Positions 48,258 through 58,511 of a stretch of DNA of 60,940 nt are shown here, piece by piece. How positions within the stretch are numbered: position 1 is the first letter of the stretch; every line of letters begins with the position of its first letter. Location: the NCBI RefSeq assembly GCF_003012795.1, contig NZ_PXYH01000025.1, positions 1 through 60,940 of the forward strand. The letters are read 5' to 3'. The stretch is from Zobellella taiwanensis (lineage in GTDB: Bacteria > Pseudomonadota > Gammaproteobacteria > Enterobacterales > Aeromonadaceae). The notes below the pieces were generated by a model. The model was not told the origin of the DNA. It saw only the letters and a list, made by a program, of their open reading frames with translations, and made no database searches. A program made the position numbers and the translations under genes.

Positions 48258-49811
48258 TTAATGCGCCAGGAAAAACCGGTAGGCGGGATCCTGGGTGACG
48301 TCGTACCAGGTGTAGCCCAGCTCCGCCAGATGGCTCTCGAACGAGGCCAAATCCGCGTCGGGCAGCTCGAAGGCGCAGAGTACCCGGCCGTATTCGGCGC
48401 CGTGGTTGCGGTAGTGGAACAGGCTGATGTTCCAGCGCGTGCCCAGGGTGCGCAAAAAGCGCATCAGCGCGCCCGGCTGCTCCGGGAACTTGAAGCTGTA
48501 CAACCGCTCCTGCAACGGCTTGGGCGGCCGGCCGCCGACCATATAGCGCACATGGGACTTGGCTAGATCGTTGTCGGTCATGTTAGCCACCGGGTAACCG
48601 GCCTGCTCCAGCTCCGCCATGATCTGCGCCAGCTCCCGATCGCCCTCGGACAGCCGCACCGACACCAGCAGCGCCGCCTTGTCTTCCGAAGAGTAGCGAT
48701 AGTTGAACTCGGTCACCATGCGGTTGCCGAGCACCTCGCAAAACTGCAGAAAGGCGCCCTTGCGCTCCGGTATGGTCACCGCCAGCACCCCTTCCCGCTT
48801 CTCGCCCAGCTCGCACCGCTCGGACACGTAGCGCAGGGAGTGGAAGTTGACATTGGCGCCGCTCAGCACCGCCGCCATGCGGGCGTGGGCATAGTCCCCG
48901 GCCTGGCTGTATTTCTTCAGCCCGGCCAGCGACAAGGCCCCCGACGGCTCGGCGATGGCGCGGGTATCCTCGAAAATGTCCTTGAGGGCGGCGCAAATTT
49001 CGTCCGAGGTCACGGTCACCACCCCGTCCAGGTATTCCCGGCACAGGCGGAAGGTCTCGGTGCCCATGCGCTTCACCGCCACTCCGTCGGCGAACATGCT
49101 GACCCGGTCCAGAGTGACGATTTCGCCGGCCTTGAGCGCCGCCTTGAGGCAGGCGGAGCCCTCGGCCTCGACCCCGATCACCTTGACCTGGGGCAGCAGC
49201 TGCTTGATGTACACCGCCACCCCGGCGGCCAGTCCGCCGCCGCCCACCGGCACGAACACATGGGTCAGGCGGGTATCCTGCTCCAGCAGCTCACGGCCTA
49301 TGGTGCCCTGGCCGGCGATCACGTCCTCGTCGTCGAAGGGCGGGATCAGGGTCAGGCCCCGGGCCCGGGCCAGTTCCAGGCAATGGGCATAGGCCTCGTC
49401 GAAGTTGTTGCCGTGCAGCACCACCTTGCCACCGAAGCGGCGCACCGATTCCACCTTGATGTCGGGGGTGACCACCGGCATCACTATGGTGGCATCGATG
49501 CCCAGCTTGGCGGCGGACAGAGCCACCCCCTGGGCATGGTTGCCGGCGGAGGCGGCGATCACCCCCTTCTGCTGCTGCTCGGTGCTGAGCTGGGCAATCT
49601 TGTTGTAGGCACCCCGCAGCTTGAACGAGTGCACCGGCTGCATGTCTTCCCGCTTGAGCGACACCGGGTGCCCCAGCCGCTCGGAAATCTTCTTGAGCGG
49701 CGACAGCGGCGTCACCCGCGCCGCCTCGTATACCGGCGACAGCAGTATCCTGCGCAGGTATTCGGTGGCCGTGCGCGGTGCGGCAGCCTCCTTCAATGCC
49801 GGTTGTGCCAT
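48258..49811 (-). CDS. ilvA: Threonine deaminase, biosynthetic
   Basis: 517 residues (E. coli 514). PLP enzyme converting threonine to 2-oxobutanoate. The PLP Lys is Lys64 in VHSFKLRGAYNK; the glycine loop is VPVGGGGLAAGV; two ACT-like regulatory domains for isoleucine and valine fill the C-terminus. The long two-domain form marks the biosynthetic, feedback-controlled enzyme. ATG four bases after ilvD. Last gene of ilvGMEDA. Confidence 0.97.
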   Translation of the reverse strand: MAQPALKEAAAPRTATEYLRRILLSPVYEAARVTPLSPLKKISERLGHPVSLKREDMQPVHSFKLRGAYNKIAQLSTEQQQKGVIAASAGNHAQGVALSAAKLGIDATIVMPVVTPDIKVESVRRFGGKVVLHGNNFDEAYAHCLELARARGLTLIPPFDDEDVIAGQGTIGRELLEQDTRLTHVFVPVGGGGLAAGVAVYIKQLLPQVKVIGVEAEGSACLKAALKAGEIVTLDRVSMFADGVAVKRMGTETFRLCREYLDGVVTVTSDEICAALKDIFEDTRAIAEPSGALSLAGLKKYSQAGDYAHARMAAVLSGANVNFHSLRYVSERCELGEKREGVLAVTIPERKGAFLQFCEVLGNRMVTEFNYRYSSEDKAALLVSVRLSEGDRELAQIMAELEQAGYPVANMTDNDLAKSHVRYMVGGRPPKPLQERLYSFKFPEQPGALMRFLRTLGTRWNISLFHYRNHGAEYGRVLCAFELPDADLASFESHLAELGYTWYDVTQDPAYRFFLAH

Positions 49812-49815
49812 CGCC

Positions 49816-51666
49816 TTATCCCCCCAGCTTGCTGCGATCTCGCACCGCACCCTTGTCGGCGCTGGTGGCCAGGGAGGCGTAGGCACGCAGGGCGAAGGAC
49901 ACTTCCCGCTCGCGGTTCTCCGGGCGCCAGGCCTTCTCGCCCCTGGCTTCCATGGCGGCGCGGCGGGCGGCCAGCTCGGCCTCGGGCACGTCCAGCACTA
50001 TGCTGCGGCCCGGGATGTCGATATCGATGATGTCACCGTCCTGCACCAGGGCTATGGTGCCGCCATTGGCCGCCTCGGGTGATACATGGCCGATGGACAG
50101 GCCGGAGGTGCCGCCGGAGAAGCGACCGTCGGTGATCAGGGCGCACTGGGTGCCCAGGCCCATCGACTTGAGGTAGGTGGTGGGATAGAGCATTTCCTGC
50201 ATGCCGGGGCCGCCCTTGGGGCCTTCGTAGCGGATCACCACCACTTCGCCGGCCTTGACCTCGCCGCCGAGGATGCCGGCCACGGCGGTGTCCTGGCTCT
50301 CGAACACCCGGGCCGGCCCGCGGAAGGTCAGGTTGTCGTCGGCCACGCCGGCGGTCTTGACGATACAGCCGTCGATGGCCAGGTTGCCGGCCAGCACGGC
50401 CAGACCGCCTTCCAGGCTGTAGGCGTGATCGAGGCTGCGGATACAACCCTCGGCGCGGTCGTCATCCAGGGTGTCCCAGCGGCAGTCCTGGCTGAACGCC
50501 CTGGTGGTGCGGATACCCGCCGGACCGGCGCGGAACATGGTTTTCACCGCCTCATCGTCGGTGACCATGATGTCGTATTTGGCCAGCTGCTCGGCCAGGG
50601 TCATGCCCAGCACGGTATTGACCTCGGTGTTGAGCAGGCCGGCACGGGCCAGCTCGGCCAGAATGCCCATGACGCCACCGGCGCGGTGCACGTCTTCCAT
50701 ATGGTACTTCTGGGTGGACGGCGCCACCTTGCACAGCTGGGGCACTTTGCGCGACAGGGCGTCGATGTCATCCATAGTGAAGTCCACCTCTGCTTCCTGG
50801 GCGGCAGCCAGCAGGTGCAGCACGGTATTGGTGGAGCCGCCCATGGCGATGTCCAGCACCATGGCGTTTTCAAACGCGGCCTTGGTGGCGATATTGCGCG
50901 GCAGCACGGCGGCGTCTTCGCCTTCGTAGTAACGCTTGGTCAGCTCGACGATGCGGTGGCCGGCGGTCTTGAACAGCTGCTCACGATCGGCGTGAGTAGC
51001 CAGCAGGGAGCCGTTGCCGGGCTGGGACAGGCCCAGGGCTTCGGTCAGGCAGTTCATGGAGTTGGCGGTGAACATGCCGGAGCAGGAGCCGCAGGTGGGG
51101 CAGGCGCTTCGCTCGATTTGCTCGCTCTGCTCATCGGAAACCGTGGGATCGGCGCCCTGGATCATGGCGTCCACCAGATCCAGCTTGATCAGCTGATCGG
51201 ACAGCTTGGTCTTGCCCGCTTCCATCGGGCCGCCGGAAACAAAGATTACCGGAATATTGACCCGCAGGGCGGCCATCAGCATGCCGGGGGTGATCTTGTC
51301 GCAGTTGGAGATGCACACCATGGCATCGGCACAGTGGGCATTGACCATGTACTCAACCGAGTCGGCGATCAGCTCCCGGCTTGGCAGGGAGTAAAGCATG
51401 CCGCCGTGCCCCATGGCGATACCGTCATCCACCGCTATGGTGTTGAATTCCTTGGCCACACCGCCGGCAGCCTCGATTTCCCGGGCCACCAGTTGCCCCA
51501 TGTCCTTCAGGTGTACGTGGCCGGGCACGAACTGGGTAAAGGAGTTGACCACGGCGATGATCGGCTTGCCGAAATCCGCTTCGGTCATGCCGGTGGCGCG
51601 CCACAGGGCGCGGGCGCCGGCCATGTTGCGGCCGTGGGTGGTGGTGGCTGAACGATACCTTGGCAT
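49816..51666 (-). CDS. ilvD: Dihydroxyacid dehydratase
   Basis: 616 residues, same as E. coli. Iron-sulfur enzyme of valine and isoleucine synthesis. Cluster cysteines are in [12 protein letters not shown] and [19 protein letters not shown]; the C-terminal catalytic Ser lies in [22 protein letters not shown]. 69 bases separate it from ilvE. Confidence 0.97.
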   Translation of the reverse strand: MPRYRSATTTHGRNMAGARALWRATGMTEADFGKPIIAVVNSFTQFVPGHVHLKDMGQLVAREIEAAGGVAKEFNTIAVDDGIAMGHGGMLYSLPSRELIADSVEYMVNAHCADAMVCISNCDKITPGMLMAALRVNIPVIFVSGGPMEAGKTKLSDQLIKLDLVDAMIQGADPTVSDEQSEQIERSACPTCGSCSGMFTANSMNCLTEALGLSQPGNGSLLATHADREQLFKTAGHRIVELTKRYYEGEDAAVLPRNIATKAAFENAMVLDIAMGGSTNTVLHLLAAAQEAEVDFTMDDIDALSRKVPQLCKVAPSTQKYHMEDVHRAGGVMGILAELARAGLLNTEVNTVLGMTLAEQLAKYDIMVTDDEAVKTMFRAGPAGIRTTRAFSQDCRWDTLDDDRAEGCIRSLDHAYSLEGGLAVLAGNLAIDGCIVKTAGVADDNLTFRGPARVFESQDTAVAGILGGEVKAGEVVVIRYEGPKGGPGMQEMLYPTTYLKSMGLGTQCALITDGRFSGGTSGLSIGHVSPEAANGGTIALVQDGDIIDIDIPGRSIVLDVPEAELAARRAAMEARGEKAWRPENREREVSFALRAYASLATSADKGAVRDRSKLGG

Positions 51667-51735
51667 TCCTTTTAACTCCTGATATTTGCTTGAGAAAATC
51701 AGGGGCGCTCCAGGCGCCCCATCTCCATAATGGGT

Positions 51736-52659
51736 TTAATCCTGTACCGGGGTGAGCCAGCCCCATTTGTCCTGGGTGGTGCCATCGAACAGGCCGAAAA
51801 AAGCCTTTTGCAGTTCGGCGGTGATGGGGCCACGCTTGCCCTCTCCAAGAGTGATGCCGTCCACACTGCGCACCGGGGTCACCTCGGCGGCGGTGCCGGT
51901 CATGAACATTTCGTCCGCCAGGTACAGGGCCTCCCGGGCAATGGCTTCTTCCCGCACCTGATAGCCGGCCTCGCGGGCCAGGGTCATCAGGGTATCCCGG
52001 GTGATGCCGGGCAATATGCAGGCGGTGACCGGCGGCGTGTAGAGCACCTTGTTCTTGATCAGGAACAGGTTCTCGCCCGCGCCTTCGCTCAGGTGGCCGT
52101 GCACATCGAGGGAAATACCCTCGCTGTAGCCGTGGCGCTTGGCCTCGCCAGAAATCAGCTGGGAAGACAAATAATTGCCGCCCGCCTTGGCACCGGTGGG
52201 CATGGTATTGGGCGCCAGCCGGTTCCAGGAGGTGACACAGACGTCGACGCCGTTTTCTAGCCCTTCCTCACCCAGGTAGGCACCCCAGGGCATGGCGGCG
52301 ATGATCACCTCGCAGGGTACGTCTTTCGGGGCATTGAGACCCATGCCGACGTTGCCGATAAACACCAGCGGCCGCAGGTAGGCGCTGTCCAGCTCGTTCT
52401 TGGCTACCGCTTCCCGGCAGGCGTCCATCAGCTCGGCCTTGGTGTAGGGAATCTTCATCCGGTAGATTTTGGCGGAATCGAACAGCCGCTGCACATGCTC
52501 TTCCAGGCGGAAGATCACCGGCCCCTGGGGGGTGTTGTAGGCACGAATGCCTTCGAATACCGAGGAGCCGTAGTGCAGGGCGTGGGTCATCACATGCACC
52601 TGGGCCTTGTCCCAGGGCACCATATCTCCATTGAACCAGATAAAATTGGCGGTCGACAT
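51736..52659 (-). CDS. ilvE: Branched-chain amino acid aminotransferase
   Basis: 307 residues (E. coli 309). Fold-IV PLP transaminase. IWFNGDMVPWDKAQVHVMTHALHYGSSVFEGIR, the PLP Lys in PTGAKAGGNYLSSQL and SEGAGENLF are visible. The ATG at 52659 follows AGGAAAAGAATA; a TTG five codons upstream is less likely. Starts 11 bases after ilvM. Confidence 0.97.
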   Translation of the reverse strand: MSTANFIWFNGDMVPWDKAQVHVMTHALHYGSSVFEGIRAYNTPQGPVIFRLEEHVQRLFDSAKIYRMKIPYTKAELMDACREAVAKNELDSAYLRPLVFIGNVGMGLNAPKDVPCEVIIAAMPWGAYLGEEGLENGVDVCVTSWNRLAPNTMPTGAKAGGNYLSSQLISGEAKRHGYSEGISLDVHGHLSEGAGENLFLIKNKVLYTPPVTACILPGITRDTLMTLAREAGYQVREEAIAREALYLADEMFMTGTAAEVTPVRSVDGITLGEGKRGPITAELQKAFFGLFDGTTQDKWGWLTPVQD

Positions 52660-52670
52660 TATTCTTTTCC

Positions 52671-52931
52671 TCAAGCCGTTTTTCTGAGCCGTTGTTCCAT
52701 GAGCCGGGCTTCGACGCGGGTGACATCCATCAGCTTTTCAAGCTGTCGGCTCAAAAGCTGGATGGGTCTTTCGCTACTGACAGTAACCCTAATGCTGACG
52801 TTTTGACAATCGGCCGAGGTGGACATTTCCATGTCATCCACGCGAAAACCCCGGTGGCGGGTCATGCGCAGTACCCGTTCAAGTACTTCCGGGCGGAACT
52901 GGGCTTCGATATGCAAATTGTGCTGGTTCAT
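52671..52931 (-). CDS. ilvM: Acetolactate synthase II small subunit
   Basis: 86 residues (E. coli 87). A single ACT-like domain ([36 protein letters not shown]). Partner of IlvG; isozyme II is valine-insensitive in enterics. ATGA overlap with ilvG. Confidence 0.95.
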   Translation of the reverse strand: MNQHNLHIEAQFRPEVLERVLRMTRHRGFRVDDMEMSTSADCQNVSIRVTVSSERPIQLLSRQLEKLMDVTRVEARLMEQRLRKTA

Positions 52932-54583
52932 GCTTGTTTCTCCATCATCTGGTCGTTGGCGACGCCCGGCGGCACCAGGGGCCAGACGTTTTCTTCCTCT
53001 GAAATACGGACATGCAGCAAGTAGGCGGACTCGGCGGCCAGCATACGCTGGATGGCCGGCTCGACCTCTTCCTTGCGGGTAATGGTTTCACCGGGAATGT
53101 TGAAGGCGGCGGCCATGGCCACGAAATCCGGGTTGTCGGTAAGGATGGTTTCGCTGTAGCGGCCGTCGAAGAACAGCTCCTGCCACTGGCGCACCATGCC
53201 CAGGCGCTGGTTGTCGAGCAGCACCATCTTCACCGGCAACCGGGCCCGCTTGAGGGTGCCCAGCTCCTGCACGTTCATCATAAAGGAGCCGTCGCCCGAC
53301 ACCAGCACAGAGGTATGCTCCGGGCGGGCCAGTTTGGCGCCAATGGCAGCGGGCAGGCCGAAGCCCATGGTACCCAGGCCGGCGCTGCTCAGGTGGTTGC
53401 GCGGGCTGGTAAAGCGCATGTGCTGGGCCACCCACATCTGGTGCTGGCCCACGTCGCAGCTGACCATGGCATTGTCGTCCAGCGCCTCGCTCAGTTGCCT
53501 GAGCATCAGCGGGGCATAGATGGCCTCGCCCGGGTGATCGTAGCGCCAGCCGTGTTCGGCCTTGAGCGCCTTGCACTGGTCGCGCCAGTCGTCGATGTCC
53601 GCCTTGCCCTGTCCGAGCCTGGGCAGCACGGCCTGAAGTTCGGCATCCAGGCCAACGTGGGCATGGCGTACCTTGCCAAACTCGGCGGCGTCCTTGTCCA
53701 GGTGGATCACCTTGGCATGGACCGCAAAGGCATCCAGCTTGCCGGTGACCCTGTCGTCAAAACGGGCGCCAATCACAACCAGCAGATCGCTCTGCTGAAC
53801 CGCCAGGTTGGCGGCTTTTGTGCCGTGCATGCCCAGCATGCCCAAAAACAGCTCATCATCCGGATCCAGGGTACCGATCCCCTTCAGGGTAGTCACCGCC
53901 GGCAGACGGCAACGGCGGGCAAATTCGCGCAATTCCGCCTCGGCCCCGGCCATGCCGACACCACCGCCCACATAGAGCACCGGCCGCCGAGCGTCGGCCA
54001 GCATGGCGTTGGCTTCGGCCAGGGCCGCTTCATTCAAGGCATTGGGCGCAGTATGGCAGGGCAAGGCTGGACGGGGTTCCACCAGCGCCACCTGCACGTT
54101 TTTGGGCACGTCAATCAGTACGGGGCCGGGGCGGCCGGAGCGGGCAACCTCGAAGGCTTCGGCGATGATATCGCCAAGATCTTCAACATTTTCTACCAGA
54201 TAGGAGTGTTTGGTGCAGGACAGGGACATCCCCAGCACATCCACTTCCTGAAAAGCATCGGTGCCGATCGCCGCCATGGGTACCTGGCCGGTAATGGCCA
54301 CCACCGGAATGGAGTCGAGCATGGCATCGGCCAGACCGGTGATCAGGTTGGTGGCGCCGGGGCCCGAGGTGGCCATGCACACTCCCACCTGACCACTGGC
54401 TCTGGCATAGCCCACCGCCGCCAGGGCGGCAGCCTGTTCGTGGCGGCACAGCAGGTGCTCTACGCCGCCATCGTAGAGGGCGTCGTAGAGCGGCATGATG
54501 GCGCCGCCGGGATAGCCGAAGATCTGGGTAACCCCCTGCTGTTTAAGTGTCTGAACGATGTACTGAGCGCCATTCATCTGCAT
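52928..54583 (-). CDS. ilvG: Acetolactate synthase II large subunit
   Basis: 551 residues (E. coli IlvG 548). TPP enzyme: catalytic Glu in [13 protein letters not shown] region [13 protein letters not shown], and TPP motif [13 protein letters not shown]...[13 protein letters not shown]. Unlike the frameshifted K-12 gene, the frame is intact. The ATG at 54583 follows AGGGAC; an ATG two codons later is an alternative. Preceded by the ilvL attenuator. Confidence 0.96.
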   Translation of the reverse strand: MQMNGAQYIVQTLKQQGVTQIFGYPGGAIMPLYDALYDGGVEHLLCRHEQAAALAAVGYARASGQVGVCMATSGPGATNLITGLADAMLDSIPVVAITGQVPMAAIGTDAFQEVDVLGMSLSCTKHSYLVENVEDLGDIIAEAFEVARSGRPGPVLIDVPKNVQVALVEPRPALPCHTAPNALNEAALAEANAMLADARRPVLYVGGGVGMAGAEAELREFARRCRLPAVTTLKGIGTLDPDDELFLGMLGMHGTKAANLAVQQSDLLVVIGARFDDRVTGKLDAFAVHAKVIHLDKDAAEFGKVRHAHVGLDAELQAVLPRLGQGKADIDDWRDQCKALKAEHGWRYDHPGEAIYAPLMLRQLSEALDDNAMVSCDVGQHQMWVAQHMRFTSPRNHLSSAGLGTMGFGLPAAIGAKLARPEHTSVLVSGDGSFMMNVQELGTLKRARLPVKMVLLDNQRLGMVRQWQELFFDGRYSETILTDNPDFVAMAAAFNIPGETITRKEEVEPAIQRMLAAESAYLLHVRISEEENVWPLVPPGVANDQMMEKQA

Positions 54584-54602
54584 GTTGTCCCTGTGATGCT
54601 GC

Positions 54603-54638
54603 AAAAAAAAACCCCCGAGCGGTCTGCTCGGGGGTTTT
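54603..54638 (-). terminator. ilvGMEDA attenuator terminator
   Basis: A 9-bp perfect stem CCCCCGAGC / GCTCGGGGG flanked by A and T runs, ending in nine T, 20 bases before ilvG and 23 bases after the leader peptide. This is the place and form of the enteric ilv attenuator. Confidence 0.92.
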
Positions 54639-54660
54639 GTGTCGTTTTCTGCCGGTTGTT

Positions 54661-54753
54661 TTACCTTTCGTCAGACCACGGAGCCCCGAGCGGAGATCTG
54701 ATAATCACCACTAGGACCACGATAATGCTGACGAAACGGGCGAAGAAATACAT
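54661..54753 (-). CDS. ilvL: ilv operon leader peptide
   Basis: 30 residues. Residues 8-18 are [11 protein letters not shown], ten of eleven being Ile, Val or Leu, so ribosome stalling senses all three end products. The peptide ends just before the attenuator. The sequence differs from E. coli IlvL except for this run. The ribosome-binding site (GGTCGG) is modest; the -10/-35 upstream (54780-54850) is unclear. Confidence 0.88.
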   Translation of the reverse strand: MYFFARFVSIIVVLVVIIRSPLGAPWSDER

Positions 54754-54947
54754 AAACCGACCAAAAATAATTTGTGGCTGCCGGACGGTCCGGCGCGACT
54801 GGCTTATAGAACTAGCATAATGGCCTACACTAGAGCAAGACTTTATTGGCCGAAGGGGGCAATAAGGTGCCGCCGCCGCTCTAGGAATGGCAACATAAAA
54901 AATCAGGAATAACGCCATGAGCCAAATAAAATAACAAGGAGGCCGGG

Positions 54948-56459
54948 ATGTCACTTGCCGTTGTTTTTGCCCGCGCCAGCCTTGGCGTAACCGCTCCTCT
55001 GGTCACGGTGGAAGCCCACCTGGCCAACGGCTTGCCGGCATTCAACATCGTCGGCCTTCCCGAAACCACGGTCAAGGAAGCCCGTGACAGGGTACGCAGC
55101 GCTCTGCTCAATTCGGGTTTCGAGTTTCCCGCCAAGCGCATCACCGTCAACCTGGCGCCCGCCGATCTGCCCAAGGAAGGCGGCCGCTTCGACCTGCCCA
55201 TTGCCATCGCCATTCTCGCCGCCTCCGGCCAAATCCCGGATCCGGCCCTGGAGCACACCGAATTTCTCGGCGAACTGGCGCTGACCGGGGAACTGAGAGC
55301 CATCCGGGGTGCCCTGCCCGCCGTATTGTCCGCCCGGGATAACCGGCGCCGGCTGATAGTCCCGGCCGCAAACGGTCCGGAAGCCGGCCTGATTACGCCC
55401 AGTTCGGCACTGCTGGCGCCCCACTTGCTGGCCATCACCGCCTGGTTGCACGGCCAGGGCGACCTGACGGGACCACCAGCCGCCACCCAGCGGGAACAGG
55501 CCACTGAACTCGATATCGGCGATGTCATTGGGCAGGAGTCCGGCAAAAGGGCGCTGGAAATCGCCGCCGCCGGCGGACACAATCTGTTGTTGCTGGGACC
55601 GCCCGGTACCGGCAAAAGTATGCTGGCCAGCCGCTTGCCGACCCTGTTACCCCCCATGACCGAAGAAGAAGCACTGGAAGCGGCCGCCATCCGCTCCATC
55701 AGTGGTCAGGGACTGGAACCGGATAACTGGCGGCAACGAGCCTTCCGCCAGCCTCATCATTCCGCTTCGGCAGTGGCTCTGGTTGGCGGCGGCAGCCACC
55801 CCAAGCCGGGGGAAATCTCCCTGGCTCACCATGGCGTCTTGTTTCTCGACGAAATGACGGAGTTCGAACGGCGAGTACTCGACGCTTTGCGCGAACCGCT
55901 GGAAACCGGCAGCGTGTCCATTTCCCGAGCCGCCCACAGGGTCACTTTTCCCGCCCGTTTCCAACTGATCGGCGCCATGAACCCCAGTCCCTGCGGGCAC
56001 TATCAGGAAGGACTGAGCCGCAGTTCGTCGGAGCAGATACTCCGCTATCTCGGCCGGATTTCAGGCCCTTTTCTTGATCGTTTCGATCTGTCGGTGGAAA
56101 TTCCGCTACTGCCGCCGGGGGAACTCAGCCGTCCACGGACCCGAGGGGAAACCTCGGCCCAGGTACGGCAACGGGTATTGGCCGCGAGAGAGCGCCAGTT
56201 GGCCAGGGCCGGCAAGGTCAATGCCCGGCTCAGCGGCAGCGATCTGGACCGGCTCTGCCCACTGCAGGCGGAAGACGCGGCCTTTCTGGAACAGGCTCTG
56301 CATCGGATGAAGCTATCCATCCGGGCCTGGCATAAACTGATCAGGGTAGCCCGGACCCTCGCCGACCTTGCCGACGAGCCGCAAATCCAGCGCCGGCACC
56401 TGATCGAGGCCCTGGGTTACCGAGCCATGGACAGGCTGCTCAGCCAACTGCGGGAATGA
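54948..56459 (+). CDS. comM: ComM/YifB family AAA+ helicase
   Basis: 503 residues (E. coli YifB 506). N-terminal Lon-protease-like S5 domain (LAVVFARASLGVTAPLVTVEAHLANGLPAF...), AAA+ domain with Walker A GPPGTGKS and LFLDEMTEF Walker B, and a C-terminal Mg-chelatase-like domain (AMNPSPCGHY). ComM is a branch-migration helicase that widens recombination tracts in natural transformation. RBS AAGGAGG. Divergent from ilvL as in E. coli. Confidence 0.96.
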   Translation: MSLAVVFARASLGVTAPLVTVEAHLANGLPAFNIVGLPETTVKEARDRVRSALLNSGFEFPAKRITVNLAPADLPKEGGRFDLPIAIAILAASGQIPDPALEHTEFLGELALTGELRAIRGALPAVLSARDNRRRLIVPAANGPEAGLITPSSALLAPHLLAITAWLHGQGDLTGPPAATQREQATELDIGDVIGQESGKRALEIAAAGGHNLLLLGPPGTGKSMLASRLPTLLPPMTEEEALEAAAIRSISGQGLEPDNWRQRAFRQPHHSASAVALVGGGSHPKPGEISLAHHGVLFLDEMTEFERRVLDALREPLETGSVSISRAAHRVTFPARFQLIGAMNPSPCGHYQEGLSRSSSEQILRYLGRISGPFLDRFDLSVEIPLLPPGELSRPRTRGETSAQVRQRVLAARERQLARAGKVNARLSGSDLDRLCPLQAEDAAFLEQALHRMKLSIRAWHKLIRVARTLADLADEPQIQRRHLIEALGYRAMDRLLSQLRE

Positions 56460-56486
56460 TCCCATCGCAGGAACAAGGAGAACATC

Positions 56487-56789
56487 ATGAAAAGTGCCAA
56501 GGAGTTTGCCGCCTGGCTACATCAGCGCTTCGAAGAGGCGAAGGAAGGGGTTTACCTGACCCGGGAGGACATCGCCACCCTGTCCGGCAGGCAGCGCTTT
56601 AACCTGGAGTTTATCTCCGATATTCATTTCGAGCTGACATTGCAGGGCATGGGGTTTGTTACCGATACCCACAGGGAACGGTTTTACCTTTTCCACCTGC
56701 CCACCGCCCATTGGCAGGACCAGGGCGATCGTTATCATGACAGTCCCAACATCCATCAGATGTCACCGGCCAAGCGCAACAGCCACTGA
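56487..56789 (+). CDS. Hypothetical protein downstream of comM
   Basis: 100 residues, not recognised. No signal or membrane segment. The first half is helical and polar (SAKEFAAWLHQRFEEAKEGVYLTREDIATLSGRQR), followed by a beta-rich part (FELTLQGMGFVTDTHRERFYLFHLP). It may form a small wHTH- or dimer-type domain (inference). Good RBS (AAGGAG), 27 bases after comM, so likely co-transcribed. Confidence 0.75.
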   Translation: MKSAKEFAAWLHQRFEEAKEGVYLTREDIATLSGRQRFNLEFISDIHFELTLQGMGFVTDTHRERFYLFHLPTAHWQDQGDRYHDSPNIHQMSPAKRNSH

Positions 56790-56790
56790 A

Positions 56791-56818
56791 AATAAAAACG
56801 GCCGGTCAATACCGGCCG
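56791..56818 (-). terminator. Terminator of dsbA
   Basis: 8-bp perfect stem CGGCCGGT / ACCGGCCG, loop of four, followed on the minus strand by five T and ATTTT. The hairpin lies between convergent genes and could also stop plus-strand transcripts weakly. Confidence 0.9.
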
Positions 56819-56838
56819 CACAGGCAAAAGGGCGGGCC

Positions 56839-57441
56839 TTACTCGGCGGACAGCAGGTATTCCACTACCCGGTAAAACCGTTCCTCAGAGCCGATTTCGC
56901 CCATATTGAGTTCGTATTTTCCCTTGACGATCAGGGTCGGCGTGCCGCGGACGTTGAAGTTCTCGGTCAGCTTGTCGTACTGGGCGACCATGCCATTGAG
57001 GGCAAAACTGTTAATCACGCCGTCGAACTCGCCGGCCTCAACGCCGTTGTCGACGAACACGGCCTTGATATCGTCCATGGAGCGGGGCATTTTCTTCTGC
57101 CGGTGGATTTGATCGAAAATAGCGGGTGTCAGCTTGTCCTCCACTTCCAGCAGTACGGCGGCGCCATAGGCACGCTGCAGCACCGGCCCCATCTCACGGC
57201 CCAGGAAAGGAACCGGCACCTTGTTGATTTCCACCTCCGGCAGACGCTCCGCCAGCTTCTCCATCAGCGGCTGGAAACTGTAGCAATGCGGGCAAACATA
57301 GGAGAAAAACTCGGTTACCTCGGGCTGGCTGCTCGGGGTTTCCTTGACCACGGTATATTCGACCCCTTTCTTGAACTCGGGAGCCGCGTTGACCAGGGGA
57401 GCCAGCAACAGCGTCAGAAAGGCAAAAACTAACTTTTTCAT
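56839..57441 (-). CDS. dsbA: Periplasmic thiol:disulfide oxidase DsbA
   Basis: 200-residue precursor with a Sec signal (1-19, ending VNA). Active site CPHC at Cys50-Cys53 of the precursor, YSFQPLMEKL after it, and the cis-Pro loop RGTPTLIV. It introduces disulfides in secreted proteins, LptD among them. The ATG at MKK gives the normal signal peptide; an in-frame start four codons upstream is less likely. Downstream of srkA by 40 bases, as in E. coli. Confidence 0.96.
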   Translation of the reverse strand: MKKLVFAFLTLLLAPLVNAAPEFKKGVEYTVVKETPSSQPEVTEFFSYVCPHCYSFQPLMEKLAERLPEVEINKVPVPFLGREMGPVLQRAYGAAVLLEVEDKLTPAIFDQIHRQKKMPRSMDDIKAVFVDNGVEAGEFDGVINSFALNGMVAQYDKLTENFNVRGTPTLIVKGKYELNMGEIGSEERFYRVVEYLLSAE

Positions 57442-57481
57442 ACACAATCCCATTCAGTAAAGGCTGCTTCAAGTTAAGTAA

Positions 57482-58450
57482 TCAATTCCAGGACGTCAAG
57501 GACAATGGCGGTGCAGCCAGTGCCTCGAGCTGTTCCCTCAGCACGGCAATCTGCTGCTGCCAGTAGCCCTCGGTATTGAACCAGGGAAAGTTGACCGGAA
57601 AAGCCGGATCGGACCAGCGGGACGCCAGCCAGGCCATATAGTTGATGATCCTCATCGACCGCAGCGGCTCGATCAGGGCCAGCTCGGCATTGTCGAATTC
57701 CCGGACCATCTCGTATCCGGCCAACAGGCTATCCAGCTGCACCAGTTGCTCCTGGCGACTGCCACTGAGCATCATCCATATATCCTGTACCGCCGGTCCT
57801 CGGCGGCAATCATCAAAATCCAGCAACCAGGGGCCGCCCTGCCATAACAGATTACCGCCGTGGCAGTCACCATGCAGCGCAATGTCGGTAGCCGGACGAT
57901 AACGACGGCAGACCTCCTCCAGCAGCCTTTCCAGCAGGGAGAAAAAAGGCTGGCGCAGGGCCGCCGGGATTTGGCCATGACGCTCCAGCAGGTCACGGGC
58001 CAGGGGCAGCTCAACAGCAGGATCCATCCGGGAGCGATGCCCAAGCGGTTCACGCTCCCCTCTCAGATGCAGTTTTGCCAACTGCTCTCCCAGGGCTTCC
58101 AACTGCTCCAGGTTATCCGCTTCCAGTTGCCTGGCCGCAATAGCCGGCCATACCGCAAACAGTATGCCCTTATATTCGAACAGGCTCTGCTGCTCCCGTT
58201 GCAGGGGCTGCACCACCCTGACCCCGTCGGCAGCCAGGGCGGCCACAAAGGCATGCTCTTCCTCTATCTGTTCCCGGCTCCAGCGGCCAGGCCGGTAGAA
58301 TTTGGCCACCAGGTTGCCTTCCTCTTCATTCTTGAAGCGGTACACCCGGTTCTCGTAGCTGTTCAGGGCCATCAGCCCCGAATCCACATAAAAGCCCATT
58401 CCGGCCAGGGCATCGGTAATGGCGTCCGGTGTCAGTTGATAATAATTCAT
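57482..58450 (-). CDS. srkA: Stress response kinase A
   Basis: 322 residues (E. coli 328). APH-like kinase: N-terminal YQLTPDAITDALAGMGFYVDSGLMALNSYENRVYRF, catalytic loop IALHGDCHGGNLLW and DFDDCRRGP with the metal Asp. It counteracts stress-induced cell death in E. coli (also called RdoA/YihE). In an operon with dsbA, consistent with envelope-stress (Cpx-type) control in enterics. Confidence 0.96.
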   Translation of the reverse strand: MNYYQLTPDAITDALAGMGFYVDSGLMALNSYENRVYRFKNEEEGNLVAKFYRPGRWSREQIEEEHAFVAALAADGVRVVQPLQREQQSLFEYKGILFAVWPAIAARQLEADNLEQLEALGEQLAKLHLRGEREPLGHRSRMDPAVELPLARDLLERHGQIPAALRQPFFSLLERLLEEVCRRYRPATDIALHGDCHGGNLLWQGGPWLLDFDDCRRGPAVQDIWMMLSGSRQEQLVQLDSLLAGYEMVREFDNAELALIEPLRSMRIINYMAWLASRWSDPAFPVNFPWFNTEGYWQQQIAVLREQLEALAAPPLSLTSWN

Positions 58451-58459
58451 GCTGCTCCC

Positions 58460-58488
58460 AAAAAAGCCGCAAGAGGCTGCGGCTTTTT
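58460..58488 (-). terminator. Terminator of ccoG
   Basis: 11-bp perfect stem AAAAAGCCGCA / TGCGGCTTTTT with a six-base loop and a T-run on the minus strand, 24 bases after the ccoG stop. Confidence 0.92.
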
Positions 58489-58511
58489 GATTATGACAGT
58501 TTTGGAGATAT

